From NCBI GenBank assembly GCA_016808115.1, contig JAEQBH010004103.1, forward strand, positions 1-64,000: a stretch of DNA of 64,000 nt, read 5' to 3'. The notes under the pieces are model-generated. The model saw only the letters and a list, made by a program, of their open reading frames with translations. It did no database searches and was not told where the DNA came from. Made by a program: the position numbers and the translations under genes. The DNA comes from Tetrastigma voinierianum. Lineage: Eukaryota > Streptophyta > Magnoliopsida > Vitales > Vitaceae. Each line of letters starts with the position of its first letter. Positions within the stretch are counted from its first letter, which is position 1. Shown here in pieces: positions 11,041 to 22,055 of the stretch.

Positions 11041-12150
11041 CGTGAGCGATTGCCAACGAGAGGTTTCCTTTGTTCCGCGTGATATCATTAATATTGATTT
11101 TGTGTATTTTGGGATTGAAATGGTCGCCGATTTGATGTAATTAAGCGTAGGCTAATTTTTGGTGTTATTAGTTTTTGATTGAATAACATGATTTATGTGA
11201 GTTAATTATGTTGAACGTATATACATGTTTTATAGTAGCATGAGGGTTGGCCGGGATGTTCGACGCGCGATTATATGCAGCTGGGCTCCTGAATATTAGG
11301 GTAAGGTGCATGACACGAAAATGAAAGAAAAGTGAAAAATGTTCGTGAAGAAATTTCTTGGAGATTTTCCGTAGGAGTATGTTGGGAGATTGTCAATGAT
11401 TCCCACGTCGGGAGGGCGTGAGTTGTTGGGAGGGTTATCACGACGGTCGCCTCGAAGGGTTGTCCTGGTAAATTTCTGAAACTAGGTAAAAGTAAGTTTT
11501 AGAGATGAAAAACACTGTTTGTGTATTTTTACTCGCATTTGGCTTAGGCATGTGTGAAGTCGGTGAGGGCTGAGACATAGGTTTAGGCATGCGGGCATTA
11601 AAAGTAGGATCATGTATTTGCTTAAGTGTGATTGTTTGCCATGACATGTGCATAGTGAGTAAACATGTAGGAAATTATCACTACTAGGCATTGCTCACGT
11701 CGGGGATCCTTGCCCAGTGCGAGGGGTGCATGTGTGCTCGGAGAACGACGCTCACTGGGGCGCGTTTTTTTTTTTGAAAGAAAGCGGGTGTGGCTTTGAC
11801 ATGAAATTTGTATAATATGTATTAGAACTCTTAAATTTTAATATATGTTTTGAATTAAGAGTGATTTCTTAACTCTTGAACCATGTAATATAGTTAGTTG
11901 ACGTATTTAGTGAGTATCGATGTATGGGCCCACATGGCCATTTTTACTCATTTTAATTGTATATGGACCCGGTGTGGTCTTTGTAAAATATTGGGACAGG
12001 TTGTCATGTGATTGGCGGAATGGGTTATGGTTTGGGTAGAGGCTCCCAGAGTACAAAGGGCTGCGGAATTTTCTCATGAGTGGTGTCGGGTTCTGGCATT
12101 AAATGTTAAACAGGTGTGGGTTATGGCAGAGCAACGCCGGTTTTGGGTCA
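11041..12150 (+). mobile_element. Second, 5'-truncated LTR of the same family in tandem
   Basis: The stretch repeats the 3' two-thirds of the LTRs at 9088 and 23567. It has the TTGATTGAATAACATG block near 11175, a TATTAGGGTAAGGTGCATGAC block near 11295, CATGGCCATTTTTACTC near 11935, and a GGTTTTGGGTCA end at 12150. It starts directly at the end of the first LTR, so two LTR bodies stand head to tail without an internal region. Its 5' third is missing. Confidence 0.65.
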
Positions 12151-12229
12151 CGTGCCATTATCTCCTCCCGATTCCCTTCTCTTCTTTTGATTAGTCTTCT
12201 CTTTCTTTTCTTTTGTTTCTCTTTACATT

Positions 12230-12870
12230 TACTCATTTCCTTACCACTCTCGAAGCTAAAACTTGCCATCGATCTTTGATTTTTAAATTGTCACTAAGGA
12301 ATGCATTCTTGATACAGTTACGCAAGGTCGGTGATTGTCCAACCTGTGTTTCGAAGTTCTTCAGGGAAGCATTAGTGTTTGATTGAAACATTTGTGAGTT
12401 GGATTTAAGAGCTTTCATCTCAACAAATTTATGTTCATGGGTGTGAAGCAGCTTTTTGTTATCCCCCATGAACTGCAGCATCTGCTCCTCAAACGACTGG
12501 GACCTCTTATGACCTTGATATTCATTTCTTTGCTCTCTTTGTTGTTGCTGCTGCTAGAACCTTGGTGGATGATACCCTTGCTGGAAATTCTGCCCCTATC
12601 TGTGGCCTTGTGATGCTCCTCCACCATATGAGAAGTTCTCATGGTTCCTCAATGCTGGATTATAGTGTGTGGGCAAGTTGGGATTCAGCTTGAAATGATA
12701 GCTTCTTTGTTCGTTCAAGTAATTAGCCTCCTCAACTGCATAAGGATCTTCATCAGTTGATCCCTCAGCACTTCTCTTGATTCCACCTCTCTCTACTTCT
12801 CCAATCTCATGGGTAGAATGTAGTTTTTTATCTTGTTTATCCATCCTATGCATAATAGCATCTAACTTTG
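12230..12870 (-). pseudogene. Athila/Tat-type gag C-terminal fragment, antisense
   Basis: Reading the minus strand from 12853, the product runs EANYLNEQRSY, NYNPALRNHENFSY-like and a Gln-rich tract. It then changes frame to EEQMLQFMGDN-like and to SLKNFETQVGQ near 12340. That last motif (NLExQxGQLA in intact copies) and the RNHPNFSY block mark the gag C-terminus of Athila/Tat gypsy elements. At least two frame changes and several stops are present. It lies antisense between the tandem LTR and the RNase H fragment of the next element, so it is probably a separate insertion or a junction product. No LTR for it is visible. Confidence 0.7.
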
Positions 12871-12959
12871 CTTCCGTGCGATCACATCTTGTTAAACTCG
12901 GTCTCCGCTCCCTTTTGCCTTGTTGTAGCTCCTTGTAAACTCAAATGTAGCTTTCATGT

Positions 12960-14178
12960 TGCATTTGGCTAGCTTATGGTTCCCGCCAGTTGAAGAATCA
13001 TGAGCGGGAGTACACATAACATGGAGTTAGGTAGTAGTCTTCGCCTTGAAGTTGCCTTGTTGTATAATTGAGCGAGTTTAAGATGTGCTCGGACATTTGA
13101 AAGTCGAGTATATCTTCACGTAAGCGGGACCTCGACATGAGACAACATAGATGGATGGAGTTCCTAGAGGATTATGACTTCACTTTGCATTACCATCCTA
13201 GTAAGGCAAATGTGGTGGAAATACGATGCGCGGTCGGAAGTCACGGGGAGTATTGGCTGGTACCGGCTTCCGGGAGTGGCGGATGCTTGGGGTATCGAAC
13301 AATTTGGGGCTACAATGCAACGGCGGGCTCGGTGCGTAGGGAATGTGGTGGATTTTACACCGTCTCTATTGACGGGTGATTGGGTCCCAGGACGAGGACC
13401 ACCCCGAGATAGTGTCCATCGGGGCCGGATCGATCAGTGCAGTGAGGTTGGACCATCCACACGGATGATAGTCTTCGGTATAGAGGACGGGTAGTGGTTC
13501 CCCCCCCCGGTCGACAAATCCCCGAGAGGAGATTCTTAGGGAGTTTCACAGCTCGATTCACGTGCATCGGTGTACGAAGATGTATGTCGAGGATCTTCGT
13601 CGCGATTACACTAGAAAGAAGAAAGAACCGTGGGGACTTTTATTTGACGATGTCTCACGTGTTAGCAATTTAAGGCTAAGCACTAGAAGCCAACATGGCT
13701 ACTCCAGCCATTGGAGGTGGCTGAGTGGAAGTGGGAGCACGTCACGATAAACTTTCTGACCTACTTGCCAGGAACGCTACGAAGACATGACGCAGTATGG
13801 GTGATAGTAGAATGGCTCACAAAGTCGGCACATTTTCTAACCGTGCAGATGACCTCCACACTAGAGGAATTCTGCCGATTGTATATCCGAGAGATTGTCC
13901 GGCTACATGGAGTGCCTATATCCATAATGTCGGACAAAGACACGAGATTTACAGCGCACTTTTGGAAGAGTTTCCAAAAGGCTATGGGCACACAACTGAC
14001 CATGAGTACAGCCTTTCATCCATAGACAGATGGTCAGTCGAGATGACCATACAGGTGTTAGAGGAAATGTTGCAAGCATGCGTCTTAGATCATAAGGGCA
14101 GTTGAGAAGAGCACTTGCCCTTAGTGGAATTCGCCTACAACAATAGTTATCAAGCAAGTATATAGATTGCACCCTATG
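12960..14178 (+). pseudogene. Tekay-like element B: RNase H and integrase, 5' part
   Basis: The stretch opens with AYGSRQLKNHEREYT (the RNase H ASRxLxxHExNYPTHD region) at about 12970. Next come the MRQHRWMEFLEDYDFTLHYHPSKANVV end of RNase H (13137-13220), a variable linker, and a damaged HHCC zone near 13545-13680. The best part is a 104-codon open frame (13711-14025) covering most of the integrase core. There the first catalytic Asp of the DFVT-type block is Asn (INFLTYLP), while SDKDTRF keeps the second Asp. The glutamate region (TDGQS) is shifted out of frame. It stops at 14178 because another element is inserted there; the protein resumes at 22824. Confidence 0.85.
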
Positions 14179-14485
14179 TGTAATGACCCGCACCAAATAA
14201 TACAAGTTTGTAACACATTTGACTAAGTTTGACTAAGTTTGACCAGATTTGACTAGGTTTGACCAACACTTAGTATGTGGACCAAAGTTGACTTTTTCAA
14301 GGATGAATAATTTTGGGTTGACTAAGACACCATTTCGTAGGCCCGTGATACGAGTTCATAGACGGGTTGAACGTCAAAATCCGACTTACGGATAAAAAGT
14401 TATGACCCCGGTAAGTTCAAACAGCAGCATTTTTATCAATGTCAAAAGTTGTCTTCAGTTTTTACCTGAAAGCGACCCTAGGCCC

Positions 14486-14493
14486 TATATAAA
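14486..14493 (+). promoter_or_regulatory. LTR TATA box (5' LTR)
   Basis: TATATAAA lies in GGCCCTATATAAACATAG, repeated in the same context in the partner LTR. Conservation in both LTRs supports a real core promoter. Confidence 0.6.
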
Positions 14494-15769
14494 CATAGTT
14501 TTGCGTTCCAAATGAAACCCTAGCCCCAAAACACCCATCTTGAGCTCTAAAACCCTAGAGAAATTCTCCAAAACATATGGACCCGAACTAGGTCATTTTG
14601 AACCACTTGCGAGTCGTTCAAGTTTAAGCCATGGGAGGCGATTCCGGCCACCCACCTTGTACCGCAGCGCCCGACACGGGAGGTGCGCCACCTCCAGATC
14701 ACGCCCGGGTGAGATTTCCACGATGATAATGGGCCCGCTCTCTGATCGGGCGGCGAGCGGCGTGACGCGTGGATCCATCGGACTTTTGGCAGTTTTGGTA
14801 GTTCAGTGGCCCGTCCTCACTGTGCATTTTGGACCCTGCGAACTCATTTCATTGGTCCTTTGCAGTTCCTCACCGTTTGAAGTGCAGCCGAACACAAAGT
14901 TGGCTGCATTGTTGGATAGAGTTTTTAAGCCACCGACAGCTGTTGGACCAAGGTAATGGTCTTGATGAGTTCACAGTCTCTTGGGCTTTTCGAATTTGAT
15001 ATATGGTTTGTAAATTTTGGACATCGTTTGGTTGGTTTTCCATTTTTGGGTCATTTCAAGTAATTACCGAAAAGTTTGGATTGAAATCGAGTACCAATTG
15101 GTCAAGTTAGGAAAAATTGGAGTTGAATTAGTGAAATTGGATGTTGTTATGAATTATTGGACGGTTCGATTTAGAAGTGAAACTCGGACGAAAGCCCGAT
15201 TTTGAGTGCTCGGATTACATAGGGCACAAGCGTGGTGGGCACATCGGGGTCAAATTTAAGCGGGTTTCATAGTTCTAAAAATTACGAGGCCTTGAGGCAT
15301 CCCATTGTCGTGGTTCAATTATTGAGCTGAAGTGGTATTTCATTTATATTACGGGCTTCCACGTGAGCCGAGAGGCAGTCCGCGGGGAACAAGTGTGGCG
15401 TGCGTAGTCGGTGAGGAGTGGTTTATATGTTTTTAAATGATTGGGAATTATTATGTTGATATATCTATTGTGATTAAATATTTTACATTTATATTGTTTG
15501 ATCAAATGGTTGGTTGCATACAAATGTGATTATCGGTCTCATATAAAACAAGTTATCATTCATGTGAATTTATCCCGACATTTTAGCCCATTTGGAAGTT
15601 GTCTTGAGTTACGTGGATGAGTCACATGGTATTTGAATATTTTGGGTACGTGGATTGAGGTTGTAAACCACCTTGAAAAACTATTGTTTTAAAAAAAAAT
15701 GGATCTTGAGATTTTGTGGAATGACTCTGATACGGTATTGTTGGGAAAGTACATGTGAGTAAGGGAATG

Positions 15770-16130
15770 ATTTTATTAGTTGCCACGTGATGGTCGGGTT
15801 TACTCGGAGGTTTTATTGGTTGCCATGTGATGGTAGGGTTTGCGGAGGTTTGATAGTTGCCACGTGATGGCGAGTTTGCCGGAGGTTTATTAGTTGCCAC
15901 GTGATGGTCGGGTTTAGCGAAAGGTTTATTAGTTGCGTGATGGCGGGTTCGGAGGTTTATTAGGTGCCCGCGTGATGGCGGGTTTACCGGAGGTTTATTA
16001 GTTGCGTGATGGCCGGGTTTGCAGGAGGTTTATTAGTTGTCACGTGATGGTGGTCTGGAGGTTTATTAGTTGTCGCGTGATGGCGGGTGTAACCACGGGT
16101 TTATTAGTTGCCCGCGGTGTCGCGAGGTGG
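15770..16130. repeat. LTR minisatellite with CACGTG core, about 9 copies
   Basis: Units of about 34-40 bases read GGAGGTTTATTAGTTGCCAC, then GTGATGGCGGGTTTAC. Many contain CACGTG, the plant G-box hexamer; others have decayed to CATGTG, CGCGTG or GCGTG. The array is in the 5' LTR downstream of the TATA box. Confidence 0.85.
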
Positions 16131-16901
16131 GCTTCACCAAGCCCGGAGTTTATGATGGGTACATGGTATGAGTACGACATTGATTTGAATATGAGTATAA
16201 TTATTTTAATACTTATGGTTATGGTGCATTTCATGGTTACTTTATTACATGGTGGCTACACATGCTTTATGATTGGCTTTATGTGGTGTACAGTTCAGAT
16301 TATAGTTTTCTTAACATTGTGTCGGCTAAATTGTTGAGCATGATGTACATATGTTGGACTTAGGGTAAGTTGGGTTTTTGTGTGAAATGTTTCTAAGCAG
16401 GAACCACTGCTTGAGTGGACATGAGGTCTTGAGAGATGAAATGTTCGAAAATAAAAACATTATTTTCTTATAAATTATGCCACTCACTGAGATTTATTAT
16501 CTCACGTTTATTGTTTTCAATCTGTTCCTAAAGTCGAGCCGGTTCGTAGAGCTTATTTATTGGTCGGCACCGCTCTTCGGAAATCCACAGTACCGCCGTA
16601 CATTATCGCATCTATCTGTTTTGTTTTTGTTGTATTGGACTTATTCATCTCTACTTGTACCTCTAAATTCACAAATACTCTTAGAATGCTCGATATTATT
16701 AGTGTATCGAACTTTTATAGGTCCTTATCTATATATATGTAGTGGTCTTTTATATATAATTGGGATATTAAATTAATTCATGTGTTTGCCCTCCTTAAAG
16801 TGGAGTTCCGCAGTATCTTCCCAGGGATTATGCGGTGGGACTTCATAAGCGAGACCACCGGGAAATCACGGGAGGGTATACGGGTCGAGGTCTTGTCGGC
16901 A

Positions 16902-17069
16902 GGTATGAGGCTCTAGGTTTCTAAATTCCTTGGGGTTGTACATTGCTGTGCAACTCATCCAGTGTTTTGTATACCTTCCTAACCTTATCCTTGGAATCGA
17001 TTATGTTTCATTTATTCTTGGAATATAGTTTTTCTTCCTGATGGCACTTGAAGTATAGACTTGAAGACG
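16902..17069 (+). other. Start of the nested element's internal region, unassigned
   Basis: This region follows the 5' LTR. No clear primer binding site complementary to a known tRNA 3' end is readable right after 16901, and gag is absent. A large deletion between the primer site and RT is the simplest reading. Confidence 0.4.
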
Positions 17070-17670
17070 GTTGAATAAGGTCACCATTCATAACCAATAT
17101 CCTTTGCCTTGGATTGTGGCTATTTGATCAGCTCGAGGTGCAGAGTGTTCTCAAGATTGACTTGAAGTCATGGTACCATCGATTAAGGATTAGAATTGGA
17201 CATTCCCAAGGCGGCGTGAGCGAAATATAGGCGTTATGAGTTTCTAGTGATGTCTTCGACTCACCAATACCCAGCAACTTTCATGGACTTAATGAACCCC
17301 TTCCGTCCGTACGCCGTCGGTTTGTCATTGTCTTCATCGACATCTTGGTGTACTCGAGAAAGCGAGTTGGAACATGAAGAGACATTTGGGTTTAGTGTTC
17401 ACGGGACCCAGGCAATACCAGTGGTATGCCATGTTCAGCAAATGTGAATTTTGATTGGGCCGAGTGGGGTTTCTCGGACATGTAGTTCTGCTAATGGCAT
17501 TTATGTGGATTCTCAGAAAGTAGAAGCAGTGGCAAATTAGGAGCAACCAACTACGGTGACAGAAGTGCGGAGTTTCCTAGGATTAGCAGGGTATTGCCAC
17601 AGGTTCATAGAAGGGTTCTCAAAAATAGCAGGATCACTTCATTGTTTGACTAGGAAAGGAGATTGAGCCA
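17070..17670 (+). pseudogene. Nested element reverse transcriptase, decayed
   Basis: The fragment starts in the fingers/palm region with a LNKVTIHNQYPLPWI-like block near 17078. It passes a GAECSQD/DLK segment, a frame-shifted FMDLMNPF block near 17285 and the catalytic box near 17325. It continues through EHEE-like, AMFSKCEF (17430) and VGFLGHVV (17465), then EVRSFLGLAGYCHRFIEGFSK-like sequence to about 17640. The catalytic box reads FIDILVYS: one of the two Asp codons is missing in frame. It ends abruptly at GACTAGGAAAGGAGA, where an unrelated LTR-like block begins. Confidence 0.85.
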
Positions 17671-17671
17671 A

Positions 17672-19315
17672 AAAGGTAAGGGTTTTTGGTTTGATTCTTG
17701 TAAAATGGTTCTTGTTCTAGGGTTTGGTTGAGGAAACTTCTCCTAACCCTAGATTTGAAGGATATGGGGTGGTAAAACCCTAATCCTTGATTTATTTATT
17801 AATAAGGATTGAGGGGATTTTGTATAGAGGATATGATTTATGGATTTCTCTCTCTTTTTGAAAGTTAGGGTTTCATCCTAACCTTAGATTGGTTGAGTGA
17901 TGAGTTGGCAAAACCCTAGATTCTTGTTTAAGGTGTGGTTTGGAAGATGTTTCGGGTTGAATAGAGTGGCTTTGATGTGTGTTTGAGTGTTGGGGTGACT
18001 TGGTTGGGAACTTATGGAAAAAAAAATGGGGTTATGTTGTATAGGACATATCTCAAGTTTGGGTGCTCCGAATTGGGTGATTCCAGTTGGAATAGAACCC
18101 TTAGCACTTTATCTTGAATGAGTAATATGGAATGGGAATGCAAAGTGTTTTTTGTGTTGAGTGCGTTGTTGTGTAACCCTAATAATGGAGTGTTAAATGT
18201 TGATCTAGTAAGTGTAGAGAGAGTGCACTTGGGGGATCAAGGGTTTATGTTAAGGTATGGAATATATGTGAGTCGAGTGGTGATAAGTAATAGACCACTT
18301 GAGTAATTTTGCTGTGACACCAGTTGTGAGAGGCTAAGGAATCTTATGACTTGTTATTTACGGTCATGGAGTAGCCTCGGGTTTTGACTTCATTGGAAGA
18401 CTTGCGGATTTTTTTTTTTTGAATCCAAGGAAGGTAGGGGATCTTATAACCTTCTCCTGCTTGTACTGTGGTTTGATGTTGTAAGTCTATGATTAGTGCT
18501 TTGGTACCGTGTGATTTTCTAATGGTATAAATGTATATTTTTATATATATGAAAATCTTTGAATTAACTAGTACATGATGTTTTTTTTTCTTTATTATAT
18601 CCATGTGGTTGAATGCTTTGTGAAATTGTTTTAAAGCATGACATAGGTATGAGACTATGTGAGAGTCCGGATTGATGTAGTGGACACGGGACGATGACTA
18701 GTCCCTGGGTTGTAGTCCCAGAAAGGTCACAGATATACAGGATGTGGGCATATCCTTGGTGGTAAGTCCCAGCAGACATCAGTTAATTGCGGGATGATCG
18801 GGTGATCCACTGGTGAAAAAGCCCGAAAGAGTCAGCGGCGAGGTGGAGATGGTGGTAGTATTGCATTCATGTGTTCCCATCATCAACCATTATTTATAAG
18901 ATTCATGTTTTTGAGATATCTCAAATTATGTATAAATTGAAGTATTTTTATGAGCATGTGGCTTGTTAGGGGATTCACTACCGAGTTGTCGAACTCACCC
19001 CCATTATTTCTCTCCACCTTAGATGTAGGTACGAGACCAGCTGCGCGACATGAAAGTTGGACCTGTAGGGTTTTTGGAGGATGGGAAGATTGTATGCCAA
19101 CCTTAGCTTATTGGTGGTTGAGCATACATTTTGATGAATATTTAGTGTTATGTGGATGCTGCACTTTATAATTAGACCCGAGTTGGTATCTTTTGTGGAT
19201 CATTGTATATTTGGGCACGTGTAGTATTTAGTTTTTGGAAGCTTTGTGTAAATGTTATTTTGATCAAGTGTAAGTGTATAGTTTTGGGTACATTGAGGAA
19301 TTAACTCTGTATCGA
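17672..19315 (+). mobile_element. LTR-like block replacing RNase H and most of integrase
   Basis: The block separates RT from the integrase C-terminus in the nested element. About 35 bases near 18075-18110 (core GTTGGAATAGAACCCTTA) match the complement of the solo LTR at about 6075-6110, so it is related to that LTR family and lies in the plus orientation. Its right part carries typical U5-like text (TTGTCGAACTCACCCCC, AGATGTAGGTACGAG). I cannot find clean TG/CA ends or a target duplication, so it may be a truncated insertion or a deletion-recombination product. ORFs in it are accidental. Confidence 0.5.
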
Positions 19316-19317
19316 TA

Positions 19318-19945
19318 TGTGTGTATGTTGGGATGTCACCTTATGAGGCATTGTATGGGAAACAATGTCACACTTCATTATGTTGGAATGAGACTGGCGA
19401 AAGGAAATTACTAGGTCCTGATATTGTGCAAACGACTGTGGACAAGGTTAATGTTATACGCGCCAGGTTAAAAGTAGCTCAAGATAGGCAAAGAGCTATG
19501 CGGACAAGGCGTAGAAAGGATCTGAGTTTGAGGTCGGATCGAGTATTCTTAAAACTCTCCTTGGAAGGGGTGAGTGCGCTTTGGGAAATGAGGAGCTAAG
19601 TCCTCGCTACATTGGACCTTTTGAGATTGTTGAGAGGATAGGTCAGTGGCTTATAGATTAGACTTGCCGGAGGAGCTTTCTCGAGTCCATATTGACACAT
19701 CTCCATGCTACGCAAGTATATCTCGGATCCTCAAATGTGGTAGAGGCACCGGAGATTGAGGCGAGGATGACATCCTATGAGGAACGGCCGGTCACGGTCT
19801 GTGTAGGGAAGAAGGAGCTTCGCAACAGACAATATCCTTAGTGAAAGTCCTTTGGAGAAACCACCTGGTCGAAGGCGACTTGGGAGGCGGGAGGACGAAT
19901 GTGGGCCGATTACCTACGTCTTCCATGGCGTAGATGCAATTTCGT
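19318..19945 (+). pseudogene. Nested element integrase C-terminus, decayed
   Basis: The 92-codon frame at 19321-19599 begins after GMSPYEALYG and runs through CWNETGERKLLGPDIVQTT, KVNVIRARLKVAQDRQ and a SLRSDRVFLKLS-like block, the GPY-like region of gypsy integrase. After a frame change, YIGPFEIVERIG, ELSRVHIDTSPCYAS-like, and VEAPEIEARMTSYEERPV-like blocks continue to about 19800. A damaged chromodomain-type tail (KPPGRRRLGRRED region) then leads into the polypurine tract. It is not translatable as a whole. Confidence 0.85.
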
Positions 19946-20277
19946 GGAATGAAATTTTTTTAGGGAGTAGATTGTAATGACCATGCAAATAATACAAAGT
20001 TTGTAACACGCGTTTGACCAAGTTTGACTAAGTTTGACCATATTTGACTAGGTTTGACCAACACTTAGTATGTGGACCAAAGTTGACTTTTTCAATCATG
20101 TATAATTTTGGGTTGACTAAGACACCATTTCGTAGGCTCCGTCGATACGAGTTCATAGGCCAGGTAGAGCATGAAAATCCGACTACGGATAAAAGTTATG
20201 ACCCAGATAAGTTTAAGCAATGAAATTTTATCGGTGTCAAAAGTATCTTGATTTTTACCTAAAGCGACCCTAGGCCC

Positions 20278-20285
20278 TATATAAA
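20278..20285 (+). promoter_or_regulatory. LTR TATA box (3' LTR)
   Basis: TATATAAA, in the same context as the copy in the 5' LTR. Confidence 0.6.
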
Positions 20286-21559
20286 CATAGTTTTGCGTGC
20301 CCAGATAGAACCACACAGCCCAAACACCCATCTTGAGCTCCAGAAACCTAGATTCTCCAAGAAACATATGGGCCAGGGTGGGTCATTTGAACCACTTGCG
20401 GCGGGTTCAAGTTTCGGTAGAGTGGGAGGCGACTCCGGCCACCCACCTTGTACACGCGCTGGACAGGGAGGTCGCCACCTCCAAGATCCCACGCAGGGGT
20501 GAGATTTCACGGCCCAGCCGCCCGCCGGGCCGCTCTCGGATCGGGCCGGCGGGCGGCGAGGTAAGTGGGTCACCAGACTTTTCTTGATTTTTCGGCCATT
20601 TCAGGCCAACCCATACCTCCCTCCCACCATTTTTGGACCCTCTGAACTCATTTCCGTGGTCCCTTTTTGCAGATTCCTCACCGTTTGAAAGTTACGACGA
20701 AAACAAAGTTGGTCGACTGTTGGATCGAGTTTTTCGGCCACCCACAGCAATTGTTGGACCAAGGTAATGAATGCTTGTGAGTTCACAGTCTCTTGGGCTT
20801 TCCATTGATATATGGTTTGTAAATTTTGGACATCGTTTGGTTGGTTTTCCATTTTGGGATGCATTTTAGATAATTCTGAAAAGTTTGGATTAGAAATCGA
20901 GTACGATTGAATTGAAGTTAGGAAAAATTGGAGTTGGATTAGTGAATTGGATGTTATTATGAATTATTGGACAATTCAATTTGAGAAAATAACTCGGCGA
21001 AAAGCCCCCGATTTTGATGTCAGTGCATAGAACTGCTTGTGTATTAGTATCGAGTCAATTTAGCGGGTTTCATAGTTAAAGTGCGGGGGTAGAGGCATCC
21101 ATTGTCGTGGTTCGATTATTGGAGCCTAAGTGGTATTTCATTTATATTACGAGGCCCTCATAGCCCAGAAGTAGGAAACGATCCGTGAGAGAACAAGGCG
21201 GCGTACGTAGTCGGTGGTAGTTTTATATGTTTTACATGATTTACAGGGTATTTTGTTGATATATCTATTGTGATTAAATATTTTACATATATACTATTTT
21301 GATAAAATGGTTGGTTGCATACAAATGTGATTATCGGTCTCATATAAAACAAGTTATCATTTCATGTGAATTTTGTCAACATTTTAACTGTTTGGAAGTT
21401 GTACTGGGTTCGTGGATGAGTCTGTGGTATTTGAATATTTTGGGTATGTGGATTGAGGTTGTAAACCACCTTGAAAAACTATTGTTTTAAAAAAATGGAT
21501 CTTGAGATTTTGTGGAATGACTCTGGTACGGTATTGTTGGGAAAGTACATGTGAGTAAG

Positions 21560-22055
21560 GGAACGATTGTATTAGTTTACCCACGTGATGGTGGGTTTAC
21601 TGGAGGTTTATTAGTTGCCCACGTGAAGCGCAGGAGTTTACGGAGGTTTATTAGTTGCCCGCATTGATGGTCGGGTTTAGCGAGGTTTATTAGTTGTCGC
21701 GTGATGGCGAGGTTCACCGGAGGTTTATTGGGGTGCCCGCGTGATGGCGGGTTTGGAGGTTTATTAGGTGCGTGATGGCGGGTTTACGGAAGTTTATTAG
21801 TTGCCACGTGATGGCGGGTTTACCGGAGGTTTGATAGTTGCCCTGCGTGATGTGCGGGGTCTGCTGGAGGTTTATTAGTTGCCGCGTGATGGCGGTCTGC
21901 TGGAGGTTTATTAGTTGCCACGTGATGGCGGGTCTACACAGGTTTATTAGTTTGCGTGATGGCCGGGTCTACTGGAGGTTTATTAGTTGCCACGTGATGG
22001 CGGGTGTAACCACGGGGTTTATTAGTTGCCCGCCCGGTGTCGTGAGGTCGGACTT
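21560..22055. repeat. LTR minisatellite with CACGTG core, about 12 copies
   Basis: This is the same 34-40 base unit as in the 5' LTR, with more copies (about 12 against about 9). Change in array length after insertion, or misassembly, would explain the difference. Confidence 0.85.

Larger units (their letters stand above)
14179..16901 (+). mobile_element. 5' LTR of the nested element, 2.7 kb
   Basis: The LTR begins TGTAATGACCCGCACC. A GTTTGACTAA-type 12-mer repeats several times at 14215-14275. A TATA motif is at 14486-14493. The CACGTG minisatellite lies at 15770-16130, and the LTR closes near 16901. Long AT-rich stretches are almost identical to LTR 2. A 138-codon open frame at 14540-14956 falls just after the TATA box, but its counterpart in LTR 2 is not conserved, so I do not treat it as a gene. 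Confidence 0.85.

Noticed and set aside
14540..14956. 138-codon open frame after the LTR TATA box
   Set aside because: It is not conserved in the partner LTR, where indels destroy it, so it is not a maintained gene.
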